Positions 32,405 to 47,721 of a DNA stretch of 64,000 bases are shown in pieces. Source of the stretch: Fremontodendron californicum (taxonomy: Eukaryota > Streptophyta > Magnoliopsida > Malvales > Malvaceae). The stretch lies in assembly GCA_030761205.1 (NCBI GenBank), contig JAULJL010000010.1, forward strand, positions 32,006,022-32,070,021, written 5' to 3'. The translations under genes and the position numbers were made by a program. Under the pieces are notes generated by a model that was not told where the DNA came from, did no database searches, and saw only the letters and a list, made by a program, of their open reading frames with translations. How positions within the stretch are numbered: position 1 is the first letter of the stretch; every line of letters starts with the position of its first letter.

Positions 32405-32790
32405 GTCTGAACCCATCAACAAAATGGATGGGCTTGATATGATCATTCATGAAATTGGGCCTCTTTTATTTTCTATTTGGTCCTTGGATTTGCTAATGTC
32501 CCACTCTCGAAAGGTTGCTAACGCGTAGATAGGAACCCTAAATGATATTTTCTTTTTTCCGGAAAACTGAACAAAATTAATGTTTTAATTAACCAAATTC
32601 AAATCATAAGTCAAAGTTACAATTAAAAAGAAAATTGGCAATGAAATTAACTTCGTCTAATTTAAGAACAGTCGTTGCCTTATTTTAGACCAAAAACTCA
32701 TTTTTGGTTGCCGCCATAGTTAGAACTTAGAAGCTCTCTCTTTTCCTCACAGTTTTTTTTTTTTTTTTCCTGAAATAAAAACATCAGTCC

Positions 32791-35005
32791 ATGGAGAACG
32801 GAGAAGTCCCAGAAAACGCCAATGAACGTATGTTGATTTTTATTTATTTATTTTTTCAATTTTGTGGATTAATTATTATTATTTTTATTAAATTTCTTCA
32901 TTGCTCTTCAGATTGCCCGGGTCCTCAATCGGAATCTGCGGGTAAATCCGACTCTTGCCAAGGTTGCCCTAATCAAGAAGTTTGTGCCACCGCTCCTAAG
33001 GGCCCTGACCCAGGTTTGCTCTTTCCCATATTTTCATTATATTTTCTGGGTCTTAGTTTTTATTTTCTTTTTAGTCTAAGGTTTGTTAGTGATCGATTTT
33101 TTATGCCTAGAATAATTTTAGGTTTCTTCTGAAATTTTAACAACCTTGAAAAAAAAAATATGAAGCTTTACTGGAGAAAATAGCAGCTAGAGATATGACC
33201 AGTTAGATACTTGATTGGAGCTAGAATTTGTTAATGAATATTAATGGAGATGTAGCTCTAATTTTTTGAATGATAAGAGAATGCTTCAAAAATTCTAGTA
33301 TTGTGTGTTTAAGGATGCTTTCTCATGTTGTGTGGTCGAACCTAAATTTTGTTTCTCTATATCATAGTGTTTTATGTTTTAATTGGATTTTCAATTCTTA
33401 TGGAAACTGAAACTATCTTAGATTATTTCATATATTGTGTGTTAGAAATACATACACTATGGTAGTAGTTTAATAAGTTTTGCCTAATATTAAGTTGCAT
33501 ATGCTATTTCATCGGGGTCTTGTCGATCTTAGGGATTGGACTCAAATTATAACCCTTTAACCCTTTTTTTGAACTAAGAAGGCTGTGCTGTATTTTGACT
33601 GTCTTTGTAATTTCATTTAACTATTTGCTACTTCTTCTTCCTTTAAATTTTCATAATGATCTATATGAAAAAGTTCACCTATAACTGCCATAACTGTCTA
33701 AAATTTAGCAGTTGTAATGATGCATTCTTTGATTAGTTAATTGTCATAAGTTTTACCTCATATATTAGAGAGCAATTGATTGCAGCAGACATGTATGCCA
33801 TAAATGAGAACTGATGAATGCTTTGGACTATGTAATTTGACTCTCTCCATTTTGGTTGATACGTTGTATTGTGCTTTTTCGTCTCTTCTATTTTATATCT
33901 GGCATAAGGTCGGTTTTGTTGTATGAAAGGATGATTGGCTATCTTCTTATGGCTAAACACATATTCATGATGGTTTATAAAACTTAAAGCCCTTTTGCTT
34001 CTGTCGTAGCTTGACCATGTTATCTGTCATATGAATGAATTATCTGACATACTAATATTTGGTCCATTACATTCCGCAGACTTGGTTGCAATTGCAGAAA
34101 GAATGGCTACTGTTAAGCATAAGATACTAGTTTTATCTGGGAAAGGAGGAGTTGGCAAGAGCACTTTCTCTGCCCAACTCTCATTTGCACTGGCAGCTAA
34201 GGATTTCCAGGTGGGTCTACTGGACATTGATATTTGTGGTCCGAGCATTCCAAAAATGCTTGGCCTAGAAGGTCAAGACATTCACCAGAGCAACCTTGGC
34301 TGGTCTCCTATTTATGTTGAGTCAAACCTTGGGGTAATGTCAATTGGATTCATGCTCCCCAACCCTGATGAAGCCGTAATTTGGAGAGGACCACGTAAAA
34401 ACGGGCTCATCAAGCAATTCCTTAAAGATGTATACTGGGGAGAGCTTGATTTTCTGGTTGTTGATGCCCCTCCCGGGACCTCTGACGAGCACATCTCAAT
34501 TGTTCAGTTCCTTCAGGCTACCGGAATAGATGGAGCAATCATCGTTACTACCCCACAGCAAGTCTCTTTGATTGATGTGCGTAAAGAAGTTAGTTTCTGC
34601 AAAAAAGTTGGAGTACCAGTTCTTGGAGTTGTTGAGAACATGAGTGGGTTGTGTCAACCATTGACAGATTTCAGGTTTTTGAGGATGACAGAGACTGGTG
34701 AACATACTGATCTCACCGACAAGGTTATCGAGTATATGAGGGAGAAAGCACCAGAAATGCTAGATCTCATTGCTGCCACTGAAGTCTTTGATAGCAGTGG
34801 TGGTGGTGCAGCAAAAATGTGTACGGAAATGGGAGTACCGTTCCTCGGAAAGGTGCCATTGGATCCACAGCTTTGCAAGGCAGCTGAAGAAGGCAAATCT
34901 TGCTTTACTGAACAGAAATGCAAGGTAAGTGCTCCTGCTTTGAAGAATATTATTGAGAAGCTGATGGCAAAATATTGGCGTGAAGAAATGTCTGTGGAAC
35001 AGTAG
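32791..35005 (+). CDS. NBP35: Cytosolic Fe-S cluster assembly factor NBP35
   Basis: P-loop ATPase scaffold of the cytosolic iron-sulfur assembly pathway, which builds 4Fe-4S clusters for cytosolic and nuclear proteins. Coding exons are 32791-32827, 32912-33013 and 34080-35005, giving 354 residues (about 350 in Arabidopsis). The N-terminal cluster site has Cys14, Cys28, Cys31 and Cys37 (C-x13-C-x2-C-x5-C). The deviant Walker [10 protein letters not shown] is at residues 67-75, and Walker-B-like [13 protein letters not shown] and [12 protein letters not shown] follow. The C-terminal CxxC present in yeast and animal NBP35 is absent; the corresponding place reads [13 protein letters not shown]. 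This loss is known for plant NBP35. The first intron is very short (84 bp) and the second is about 1.07 kb. Confidence 0.96.
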
Positions 35006-35352
35006 CCTAGGGTGAGCTAATGTTAAGCTTTAAATGGAGATCTTTGTGGAACATAATTTTGTTTGCTTGTCATGTAATATTCTTTTTCCTTATTCATAAT
35101 TCTGTGGAATTTTTCTGTGGGGTATAACACTTGAGTTATAGAAGTTATCTATAGTATGAACTCTGAAACTTTATAAATTACAACTTTAAATTCTTAGTTC
35201 TTAATTACTTTTAATAACTTATGCTTAAATCCATTATACCATTGGGGATAGTGGTGTTGATAGAATCTGTCAGCCACTACAACAGATCTATTGATGCTCA
35301 TCCGGACATTCATTTATTCCCCAACTGTCCTTAAGTTTGTTGAGGTTTGGAT

Positions 35353-35809
35353 TAGGGGTGTAATCGAGTCGAGCCGAGTTCAAGCTGTAAGAAGCTTGAG
35401 CTCGACTCGAAATTCGAGAGGCTCGAAGCTCAGTTCGAACTCAATCGAGTTTCAGTTTGAAAGCTCGATTTGAGATAAAACTCGAACTGTTCAAGCTCGT
35501 TCGATTAGGCTCGTTCACTTAGTAAAAAATGAGCTCGATTCTCATGCTCGACTTCAAACTCGATTATTTGAGTTCGAGCTCGAGTTGGAATTGAGATTTT
35601 TCAAATCCTAATTAAAAATAAAAATATATATTAAAAATAAAAAAGCTCGATTAGGCTCACGAGCTACTCGTGTCAAGCATTAGGATACTAAAATTTCGGC
35701 TCGCTCGAGCTGCTTGAGCTCGACTCGAGAATGACTGAGTCGAATTGGAGTTTTTTTCCAAACTAAACTCGAGTAACTTGCGAGAACAAGTGTCTCGTTT
35801 ACACCTTTA
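35353..35809. mobile_element. TAGGGGTGTAA element (CTCGAG-word family), intact copy
   Basis: A 457-bp element with ends TAGGGGTGTAATCGAGTC and CTCGTTTACACCTTTA, an imperfect inverted repeat. Flanking 8-mers are GTTTGGAT (35345-35352) and GTTTGGAC (35810-35817), 7 of 8 identical. Both arms are packed with GAGCTCGA/CTCGAG words that allow extensive self-pairing. It lies 350 bp past the NBP35 stop codon. Confidence 0.83.
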
Positions 35810-36818
35810 GTTTGGACCAATGTCAGTAATCTTTGCGGTTGCTTTCTGAGTCTTGGTTAACTGGTTGTATGCCCTTGGTTGACATGAAAGGCTTCATCAT
35901 TTGGGTTTACAACAGGTTACCAGTCAACAGTTAAACTAAGAGCAGGCATTATAGATCATGGTGATGACCCTCTGGCCCATTGCCACCATTGATGCAGCTG
36001 CAGATGTTGGAACCATCAGGCATCAAACTCAAGCAAATATCCCAGCGAGATTACAGGTAATCATGCATAAAATAAAGTATTTAACTAATGTTACTTATGA
36101 GGTGATATCATTGAAATCGACATCACGAATTTTTATTTGTACCTTTTGTCTTGGAGTTGAATGTCGTGAACCTTAAGAGTTTTTGATAGATTCTTACATC
36201 ATCTAATTTACTTATCATGTTAGAAATATCAGTATATAGTAGTAGTAAATGTGTCTTGCTAATTCTATACTTTTCCCAAATCAGTAGTCTTTGAATAGAT
36301 TTTATGTGTTTGTGAACCTCATTTGCCTCAACATCTTATTCAATTAAAGTAGTGGCTTGGTGGCCCCAGTTTTTTGTTGTTTCATATGGATCTCTTCTTT
36401 TGTTACTCCATTTCTTTCGAAGGTCCATAGTAATAATTTTGTTTGACTTTGATTTGAGTTAGGATTCCTTTCATTATTATTATTTTTTTTTATCCATTAT
36501 TATTCAATACAATTTTAAATAAAGAAGAGATTTTAATCCGATTTCCTCTACTTCACAAGGACTTTTTTTATCCTTCTTTCATTTACGGATTTTCAAGTAT
36601 AGTTTTTGAAGGCATGAAAAGATTAACTCGTAAAATCATGAGTTGAAAATGTTGAATATATGTGTCCATGTCCCTCCCATGAAAAGCTTATCTTCATACA
36701 ATTATTTTTAATTTTTAAAAGGTGATATTTAACAAATTTGAAATTTGAATTTGAATTTTAATATTTATATTTTTTATTTTATTTTTAAACTCTGATCTCA
36801 TTTATATATATATATAAA

Positions 36819-36992
36819 GGATTTTGTTAACAAGTATCATAAGGGCACTCTTTAAGGTTATTATATATAGAGTAATATTTTTATTCAATACATTGAAAAT
36901 GATGAATAAAATTGTCAATTATTACATTTAATATTAAATTATTATTATAAATAAATCTTAAAAAATATTTTAAAAATACTCGTTAACAAAAT
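36819..36992. mobile_element. GGATTTTGTTAAC foldback MITE, copy 1
   Basis: The left end GGATTTTGTTAACAAGTATC and right end AATACTCGTTAACAAAATT are inverted repeats around an AT-rich centre of about 130 bp. A related element lies at 62833-63010, and a partial one near 51040-51150. Confidence 0.7.
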
Positions 36993-37956
36993 TAATATAT
37001 AAAAAAAAACCTTGGTGGTTGGATCTTGATATTTAGGATGTGGCAACTTGCAAAAAGCATATTCCCTAAGGTTGTTGGTATATTCACCGATTAGTCATAA
37101 CCAACAAATAAAAAGTTAGGTAGTAAGGAAATATAAATATAAATATTATTAATAATATTATTATTTTTATATGTACTATAATAAATTATAAAAAAATTTG
37201 CATTGAAACCCTTAAATAGATATGATAATTTGTTTAGGGGTGATGTGTTTTATGTTTTTTTTCTATCATTTTTGTAAATATAAATACAATAAATTATTAA
37301 ATATATTAAAATTTTAAATACGAATATAATATATATTAAATATATCGTGTTAATTATATTTAAATATATTATATTATTTTTTATGTATATTAAATATATT
37401 ATATTTAAAATTATTAGATTTATCCTCAAACCACATTAGTGGTTATCCAGCTCTTGAGATATTTTATTTTTATAAAAAAGAATTTTAATCACATCGGAGG
37501 CATGCTGCATGAAAATTATGTTACTTGTTTGATAATTTTGTCAAAAAATATTTTCATCTTTTTCTCTAAAGTCTAAAGATAAAGAGACGCTGAGAAATTT
37601 CTAGAACATCAGATAAATGAAGAAGAAAAAATAAAATTACAACTCTATGCCATTATTGCCAAGAAACAAGATTTTCCTATCTATAAGTGTGGGCCCATTT
37701 TACTTGCTACCCAATCCCAAGGTCACTATTGTAATTTCACTCAAAATTTCCAAATTTCACCTTGTAGTTGTACCAATACTTTTTCTGTTTTTTTACCATT
37801 TCCACCTCCATTTTCTCATGATCCCCGTGAATTCCTCAACCAACGATCACATGACCAACCTCGAAATCAACGGTAATCCATCATCGTGGTCCCTACTTTT
37901 CTCTTAGAAATTTCCGTCACCTGCCCTTCCTCTGTTTAGGTCACGGACACTCCTCT

Positions 37957-37965
37957 TATATATAA
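37957..37965 (+). promoter_or_regulatory. TATA box of GAPC
   Basis: TATATATAA lies 116 bp upstream of the GAPC start codon, in a pyrimidine-rich setting usual for strong plant promoters. It is assigned by sequence and position only. Confidence 0.65.
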
Positions 37966-38048
37966 CCCTCTCTTTTCATTTCCTCTCAATATAACTGATT
38001 TTAGCTTCACTCTCCGATCTTCTACTATATTTTCGACGTCTTTGTTAG

Positions 38049-40975
<2,927 letters not shown>

Positions 40976-43900
40976 GTGAGTGATTTTGGTGTAGGAAGCT
41001 TTAGCCTCCTCCTCCTTCAGCTTTAGTAATTTAGAAGAGATGTCATGCGAATAATAGAATTGTACGGAACATGATTTTTGTTTTGTTTGTGTGAACACAT
41101 TTTGGGATGGGGTGTTTCTGTTTCAGTTTTACCCCGACTTCTCTACTGTTTCAAGTTTCATTGCAGCTTTTTTTTTTTTTTTTTTTTTCTTTTCATGTTT
41201 TGTGGTTATAGCTTTTTGCCCTCTATTTACTATGCTATATTTGTGTGTCCATAATTGAGCATTTGTGCTCTTAAAACTTAAAAGAGTGTTTATGGAAGAT
41301 AATAAAAGTGTGTAATGTTTTGCTCGGAATCGTAGAGGTTGGATAACTTGCATTTAAACTTGAACAATTTGGTTTAAGATGGCCTTTATTGCTGAAGGAT
41401 TACTATTGATATTGCTTTGTTAAAAATGGCTTGTTAAAGAATCTTAATTTGCAAACAAGATTGTTATGGCAAAAGAACTGCTTCGATACATATCAGATTT
41501 TTAAAAAATTTGTATCAGTTTATACAAATTGTATTATTGTATTGATTTATATAGTATTGGTTTGTATCGATTAATATAAAATTTTTAATTTTTAATTCTG
41601 TCTTTTGATCATTTTCATTTTACATAATTTCTTTAAAAAATAAAATATGTTATTTAATTTAAGTTATTGAACCTATTTAAATTATAATTTATAATTTATA
41701 ATATCTTAATATTTATGTTATTTTTAATTTTTAATTTGATGTTTGAAAATTTTGAATTTTGAATATTAAATATTTAAAATTTATATTTGTAAATAAACTA
41801 AAGATGGATTTCTAATTTACTCTAGTTTTAAGCTTTTGATCCTATCTACTTGACTCATTTAGAGAAAAAAATTATACATTTAAATCCTCTTAGAATTCGT
41901 AACTTTCAAGAAATTGACAACGTGCATGCCTTCTAACTTTTATAATAATTGCATAAGTAAATTAAATGTCTCATCCTTGTTAGACCAAAGCATTTTAGCA
42001 AAAGTTATAGCATATATCTACCTCTTTTCTTGTCATCAGCTTCTTCTTTTTTTTCTTTCTAGGTTGATGTTTTGCTCAAACTTTGCTTTGCAGAAATCAT
42101 TTTAAAGCAAAAAAATCTAAAAAAAATGTATGTTATGTTTAAATTGTTCCTAAAGGTTCACTCATCACTGTTTCCATCTTGCTTGTCAACTGTCAAGATT
42201 GAAGAATCTTAACTTTGTAACAAGATACTAAAAACCTTTACATTCATGGTTGTTCTTCCTTTTTTTTTTTTTTTTTTTATTTTATTTTATGATATAGAAT
42301 AGAATTTCAGTCTTACAAATGCCAATAATGTTTAAATTCTCTTGCTCTAATCCTTGGAGGGAGACGATAAACATGTAGCAAAACCGCATCAATTTGAGGC
42401 ATTTTAAAGAGAATTGAATTCTCACTTTTACAATATTAATATTCAATCTCCCATCGTTATAGTAATTAATCTTACAATTATCATTATTTTCAATCTTATC
42501 GAAGTCAATCTCACCTTCATCAGGTAATACTATTATGAGTTTGCTTTGAATAATTTTATTGGCAATGGAAAATCAAATAAGGTAAGATTAAGGAAAAGCT
42601 TAAAAGTATACCTGGGAATAAGAAGATTTGAACATATATTTAGCATCAAAACCATCTTAAAAATTCTAAAATTACTGAATTTACTTGTGATCTAAATCTA
42701 AACGCCACATGTTCTCCAACTTAAAAAAAAAATTCTAATTCTTAACGCTGAGCATCTGGTCCGTAAGGGTTTTTTTTTTTTTTCCCGGACATAAGATGAT
42801 TTCAAACATCAGAAAGTTTCCATCAATAATGCAAGAGACATGTGCAAATTCACAATCTGTCCAGCCTCAATCCCAGTCATAAGATCCTGCAACAACCAAA
42901 GGAAAAACGAAATCAGAACCACTACAACAGCAATGAAGGTCACATAGTTGACCTTCACCAATGAGACCTGAATTACAAACTTATCACTGCAGAAGTCAAC
43001 CTTTAAAATGTATTACACAGCCTGCCTTTTATGCATTCGCGATGTGATTAAAACCGAAAGACAAAACCAAATAAAGGAAAAGCTCATTTGTAAATTCTAA
43101 TTATATGAGAGCACATGAACCTATGTTGCTATGACTCTTCATTTTTCTTAAATCCGTGTCCGACACCCGTATCCGACGTATATCCGGACATAGGTATGGG
43201 GATATGACCCTCCAAAAACCTTCCAAATACATGGAAAAAACTTATAAAAATTTGAAAATACCTGTGTCAGACACATACCCGTATCCAACACTCACATCCG
43301 AGTCCGAGTAACATAGACATGAACTGCAGCCGTTCTTACTTCTAAGCTAAACCCTCATGAAACAGATGGTAGATGGATACAGCATTGACATGATTCTAAT
43401 TGAGAACAAATCAGACCAAAATTAAGCAACTACCTTTTAATGTTTTGGCAAGGATTAGTTGCTTACTTTTGGGCCGATTTGTTCTCAATAGTCAAATCAG
43501 CTAAATCAGTAATACATCATAAACTAATAATTAATATTATTAATGAGAGAACTTAGTAGGCACCACATCTCACATGATTAATTAACATAATGTGAATAAA
43601 GAATAGGAGAGCAAATCATAGGAAAGAGTGCATTAGTAAGATAATGTACAAAGGGAACCACACTGAACAATTAGTCAAGAGTCAAGACAGTTCAGCAGCA
43701 GACAAATGTGACCTAATGAAAAAGTAACCTAATTGTTTTTCCTCATAACAGCTAAATCAACTATACCACATAAAACATTGTTTAGACATCATTTCCCCCT
43801 AAGGCAGCTTCTTAGTGTCCGCATCATGACATAATAACATTGCTGAAGTGAGCAGAAGAGGGACACCATCTCAACAATGATAAGGAATCAGAGTCTTTTT

Positions 43901-44188
43901 AATAACAACCTAAATGTCTCTCACTGATTTCAGCCAAATCAATAATATGTTATAGCAAACAAAAAAATTTCATAATTCACAATTCCCAAAAAGAAAATTG
44001 AAAGACAAAAGAAAGCAACCTCCTTGTTTAACATGAGGAAATCAGTATCCATTTTCTGTCAGCAAATTCAAATGTTTGGCACTGAAGATTATATGCATGA
44101 TAAGTAAGGAAGTAACAGTTACTGTTAAATGCCATGTAACATACCAAGGTAATGGAAAAAATGAAAATTATCATCAGTCAAGCAGCCA
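40976..44188. other. Convergent 3' spacer between GAPC and prohibitin
   Basis: GAPC 3' UTR to about 41330, including a long T run near 41167-41188. After that, AT-rich DNA with no convincing gene. Positions 42430-42560 carry AATCTTAC/TCTCACC-type words also seen near 58300-58440, probably ends of another repeat. The CTATGTTG copy E is at 43121-43316. Confidence 0.4.
43121..43316. mobile_element. CTATGTTG-family foldback MITE, copy E
   Basis: A 196-bp copy with ends CTATGTTGCTATGACTC and GAGTCCGAGTAACATAG. It is flanked by a perfect 8-bp repeat ACATGAAC (43113-43120 and 43317-43324). It lies about 870 bp beyond the prohibitin stop codon. Confidence 0.9.
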
Positions 44189-45386
44189 TCATGGCCTAGA
44201 TGGATTCAAAGCCAGAAGCATGTTCTGTCCACCAGGCAAGTATGCCACATTAGGAGACCTAGAAAGAGTTCCAGCAATTTCCCTCGATGCCTCAATCCTC
44301 CTTAGCTCAATCAGCCCTGTACCAGCAATTGAAGTTGCTTCAGAAATTAACTTTGCAGCCTCACTTTCACCTTCCGCCCGGATAATAGCAGCCCTTCTCT
44401 CCTGGTCAGCTTTCGCCACAACGTACTTCGACCTCTCTGCCTCCTGTTGTGCCACCTGCTTCTGCTCCACTGCCTTCGAGAATTCAGCACCATATGATAA
44501 ATGTGTAATTGCAACATCAGCTAGCTCAATGTTGAAGTCCTTTGCACGCTCCGTCAGTGAATTTTGGACCAATGCCGACACTTGGGGACGCTCAGTGAGA
44601 AGCTGATCAGCATTGAACTGTGCAACCACAGCTTTCAACACCTCATTGCCAATGGAGGGAAGCACCTTTTGATCATACTCAAGGCCAAGGTGTTGATAGA
44701 TTTCAGGAAGCTTGTCCACCTTTTGCAAAAAACACCACCGATCAAACATTAATCCTTAATGAAATAAACTAAATCAGTGCATTCATCAAGTATACATACA
44801 CAAGCTAAAGCAGAAGTAATCTTGGTCTACAATTATTGACCACATTGACAAGGTCATTAACTTTGATTCCAATCATATCATGAACAAGACTTTTCATTTC
44901 TTAACAAGCAAAAAACAAAACCCAGAACCTTCATTAACCCATTTCATTAAATCATTCAAAAAATATCATGCCCTAATCAAAACATTTAATTGTTTATCGA
45001 ACAAAAAACAAAACCCAGAAATCAAACAAAACCATTTAACAAGAAGAAAAAAAACCTTTTTTTTCCTTGATTACCTTTGGTCTAGAAAGAACTCGAAGGG
45101 TAAGATTAACCATCTGGAGATCCTTAGTTCCAGAAACAGATGAGAAAGTGTGGGGCTTCATACGGATATCATAGATGAAACGCTTCTGGAGCCATGGGAT
45201 CAAGAAGTGGGTTCCTTCTTCAGCCGTTTCATCCAATACTCCCCTTAAACGGTCAAAGATCACAGCTCTTTGGCCACCGTCCACAGTGTACATGGAGGCG
45301 TTGAGGACGGTCGTGGCGGCGCCGAGACCGAACGCGGCGCGTGCGAGGTTGGTTAAGAAAGAGACTGCGGCTTGGTTGCTTCCCAT
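44189..45386 (-). CDS. PHB3: Mitochondrial prohibitin (PHB3/PHB4-like)
   Basis: Prohibitin of the inner mitochondrial membrane, forming ring complexes that stabilise respiratory and m-AAA protease complexes. Coding exons are 45075-45386 and 44189-44719 on the minus strand, for 280 residues (277 in Arabidopsis PHB3). An N-terminal hydrophobic segment near residues 15-30 ([19 protein letters not shown]) anchors the protein. The SPFH/PHB domain follows ([37 protein letters not shown]). A C-terminal coiled coil carries the family signature [17 protein letters not shown] and [15 protein letters not shown]. It ends [19 protein letters not shown]. Type I prohibitins (PHB3/4) have this length; type II are longer. 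It shares a short head-to-head promoter region with the mL54 gene. Confidence 0.95.
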
Positions 45387-45700
45387 TGTTTGGAATTTCT
45401 TGTTTGATTTGATTTCGCTTGGGGTTTTTGGTTTTTAATTTTTTATGGGGAAAGTGAGGGGTTTTGTTAGGGTTTATGTATGGGTTGTGAAAAAAATTTC
45501 CAAAATGGGAAGCTTGGGAAATATGATTTTTTTTTTTTTTTAAAGTACAAAATAATGGGTTGGGCTTTTAAATGAGATTTTAATCCTTCGCAGTCCAATA
45601 AAAAAAAATCAGGTTCTTCTTCGTCTTGAAGCTTCTCATTTCAGCTTTCGTCTCAGAAACCCTAAATCCCTAAATTTCAATCCGAAAAAGGGAGTCGCAA
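45387..45700. promoter_or_regulatory. Bidirectional promoter region, prohibitin / mL54
   Basis: About 300 bp separate the prohibitin ATG (45386, minus) from the start of the mL54 leader (plus). Telo boxes (AAACCCTAA) occur once in each orientation: TTAGGGTTT at 45467-45475 and AAACCCTAA at 45657-45665. A site-II-type TGGGCT is at 45561-45566. Such motifs are known from promoters of plant ribosomal and mitochondrial-biogenesis genes. The shared use is inference. Confidence 0.6.
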
Positions 45701-45729
45701 GAATTCAACTTTACGAGTTTTCAAGAAAG

Positions 45730-46685
45730 GTAACTTTTTTAACTTATTCTTCTTCTCAAGAAAGCTCTCAGTTCACATTGTTGCAATTTCATGGTTATCT
45801 TTTCTGCATATCGTTTTTATCTTCTTGAGCATCTGTGAATATGCTCTTAGTCTTTATCTACTAAGGAAAACCCAATCCTGAGAACTTTCATATATTTTTT
45901 TTCGTCATCTAGTAGCTTTGATTTCATGAATGAGAACTGGCCCTCTGATTTTAGTATACAAACAAATTTTGAGAAACTTCATTTCTCAAAATGTTGAAGT
46001 GACAGCTGCAATGTCCTCTGTGGATCCTATCTACCCATGTTTCCAAACCAGGTATATGTATCACACACATTTCCATAGTCAACATGTGTACAGTGTTTAA
46101 AAGTTTTTTCCTTTATTTTTGGAGGGTCCAAGAGTCAATACTTTTGTCTATCTGAGTTATCTACTATGTCTCGAACTTGGGTCTGGGTAAAGTGAAAGAG
46201 TTGGGAGTAAAAATTGGATCCTATGAAGTGTTTTAACCATTGTGGTTGTGATTAGATTCTCCCAGAACCCATTATTAGAGGCTATTTTCTCCAACTTTTC
46301 ATTTTTCTTGTAGTATTCGGATCTGGTTATGGAGATATAATCCTTCAAAAATCTTAAATACATGAAAAAACTTTAAAAAAAATGAACATTCTCGTATCAG
46401 ACACATATCCGTACTCAATAGTTACACCCAAACGGAATAACATAGGTTAAAGGATACAATTTTCTTTCACCATAATCATAAGACGAGAGAAGAAAGGAGA
46501 GGAAACAGATACTCATCAACTCTCTGGATTACTGTATATGAATTATGATCGATTGATTCCTCTATCGAGTTCTTTTGGTGCCTACTAATGATTTTGCTTC
46601 ACCAATATACAAAATAAAATCAGTAAATAAGATTTCTTCCATTTTTGTTTAGATGTTTCTACAATTATTGACATAAAATTTACAG
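45730..46685 (+). other. 5' leader intron of mL54 with decayed MITE copies
   Basis: A donor AAAG|GTAAC at 45730 and an acceptor TTTACAG ending at 46685 flank an intron just before the ATG. Inside, 46296-46446 is a decayed CTATGTTG-family copy (TCTCGTATCAGACACATATCC near its right arm). Positions 46020-46195 look like another worn copy. Confidence 0.6.
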
Positions 46686-46695
46686 GGATAAAATC

Positions 46696-47296
46696 ATGGC
46701 ATTAAATCAGATCAGATCATTGAGAAGTGTAATAATTGCCAAGGATATTGTTGGTGTGGGACAAAGAACGTTTGCTGCTGGGCTGGCAAAGCCAAGAAGG
46801 GCTCTAAAGGGGCAGCCAGTGAGGCGCCAAAAGCATCAATACTCAGCAAAGAAGTCAAGTCCACGACCTATGTTGTTTTGACTTTTCATTTTTCTTGAAG
46901 TATCTTTGTCTGACACCCGTGTTCGACGTATATTCGGACATGAGTACGGGGATATGGCTCTCCAGGGACCTTCCAAATACATGAAAAAACTTAAAAAAAA
47001 CTGAACATACTCGTGTGGGACACAATCCCGTATCCGACATTCACACCCGAGTTCGAGTAACATAGTCCAGAATAGTGGTTGGTGCAAATATACTCAAGGA
47101 TGGAGCAGATCCGAAGATCTTGCCGGATTCTGAGTACCCCGATTGGCAATGGCATCTGCTTGACAAACATCTAGCATTGAGTGAACTAAGGAGGAAAAAC
47201 ATTGAAACACTCCCATATGAAGATCTTAAACGCTTTGTCAAGTTGGACAACCGAGCAAGGATAAAAGAAAACAATTCTGTCAAGGCCAAAAACTGA
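46696..47296 (+). pseudogene. Mitochondrial ribosomal protein mL54 (L37 family), disrupted
   Basis: The homologue is a small mitoribosome large-subunit protein of about 126 residues. ATG 46696 gives MALNQIRSLRSVIIAKDIVG...TFAAG in frame. At about 46782-46787 one base is missing relative to the expected frame. The next bases encode the expected GKAKKGSKGAASEAPKAS and LSKEVKSTT only in another frame. At 46868 a 198-bp CTATGTTG-family element interrupts the coding sequence. After it the rest is intact: VVGANILKDGADPKILPDSE through LSELRRKNIETLPYEDLKRF to KENNSVKAKN and a stop at 47294-47296. Several residues at usually conserved places differ (WQWHLLDKHLALSEL). Either this is a pseudogene with a working copy elsewhere, or the frameshift is an assembly error and the element is somehow spliced out. 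Confidence 0.82.
46868..47065. mobile_element. CTATGTTG-family foldback MITE, copy G, inside mL54 coding sequence
   Basis: A 198-bp copy with ends CTATGTTGTTTTGACTT and GAGTTCGAGTAACATAG. Flanking 8-mers TCCACGAC and TCCAGAAT agree at only 5 positions, so the duplication has decayed and the insertion is not very recent. The insertion point falls between the codons for KSTT and VVGANIL of the ribosomal protein. Confidence 0.85.
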
Positions 47297-47721
47297 TATA
47301 GTAATAGTAGTATAAAAAGTACGAGGGCATTATTTCTTTGTCAAGAACTATTCATCTTTTCTTCTGAGATTCCCTCTGTTGATTGATTTGCATGTGTGTA
47401 ATGATGGAATAGAAATGAAGGTTAAAGCACAAATAATTAAGCATATCTCTGTATCTCCAAAATACAGCTTTTTTTGGCTTTCCTTTTTAGTTTTTCTTTT
47501 TCCCTTTACTTTAAAACTTAAGATTTCTGTTTATGAGAAATATTTTACTATGTTCAATGATGAAGAATTGTTCTACCATGGAATTATTATACTTAACATT
47601 ACATTAACTTAAAAGAAGGGAAAGTATTACATAGAGACTATTGTGTTTCACTTTTCTATCAAGAGGTGGAGATAATGTATGTAATAACATCGGATATAAT
47701 TGCAATTTCAATCTTTATATT

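Noticed and set aside
44076..44606. Plus-strand open frame of 176 codons
   Set aside because: It is the antisense shadow of prohibitin exon 2.
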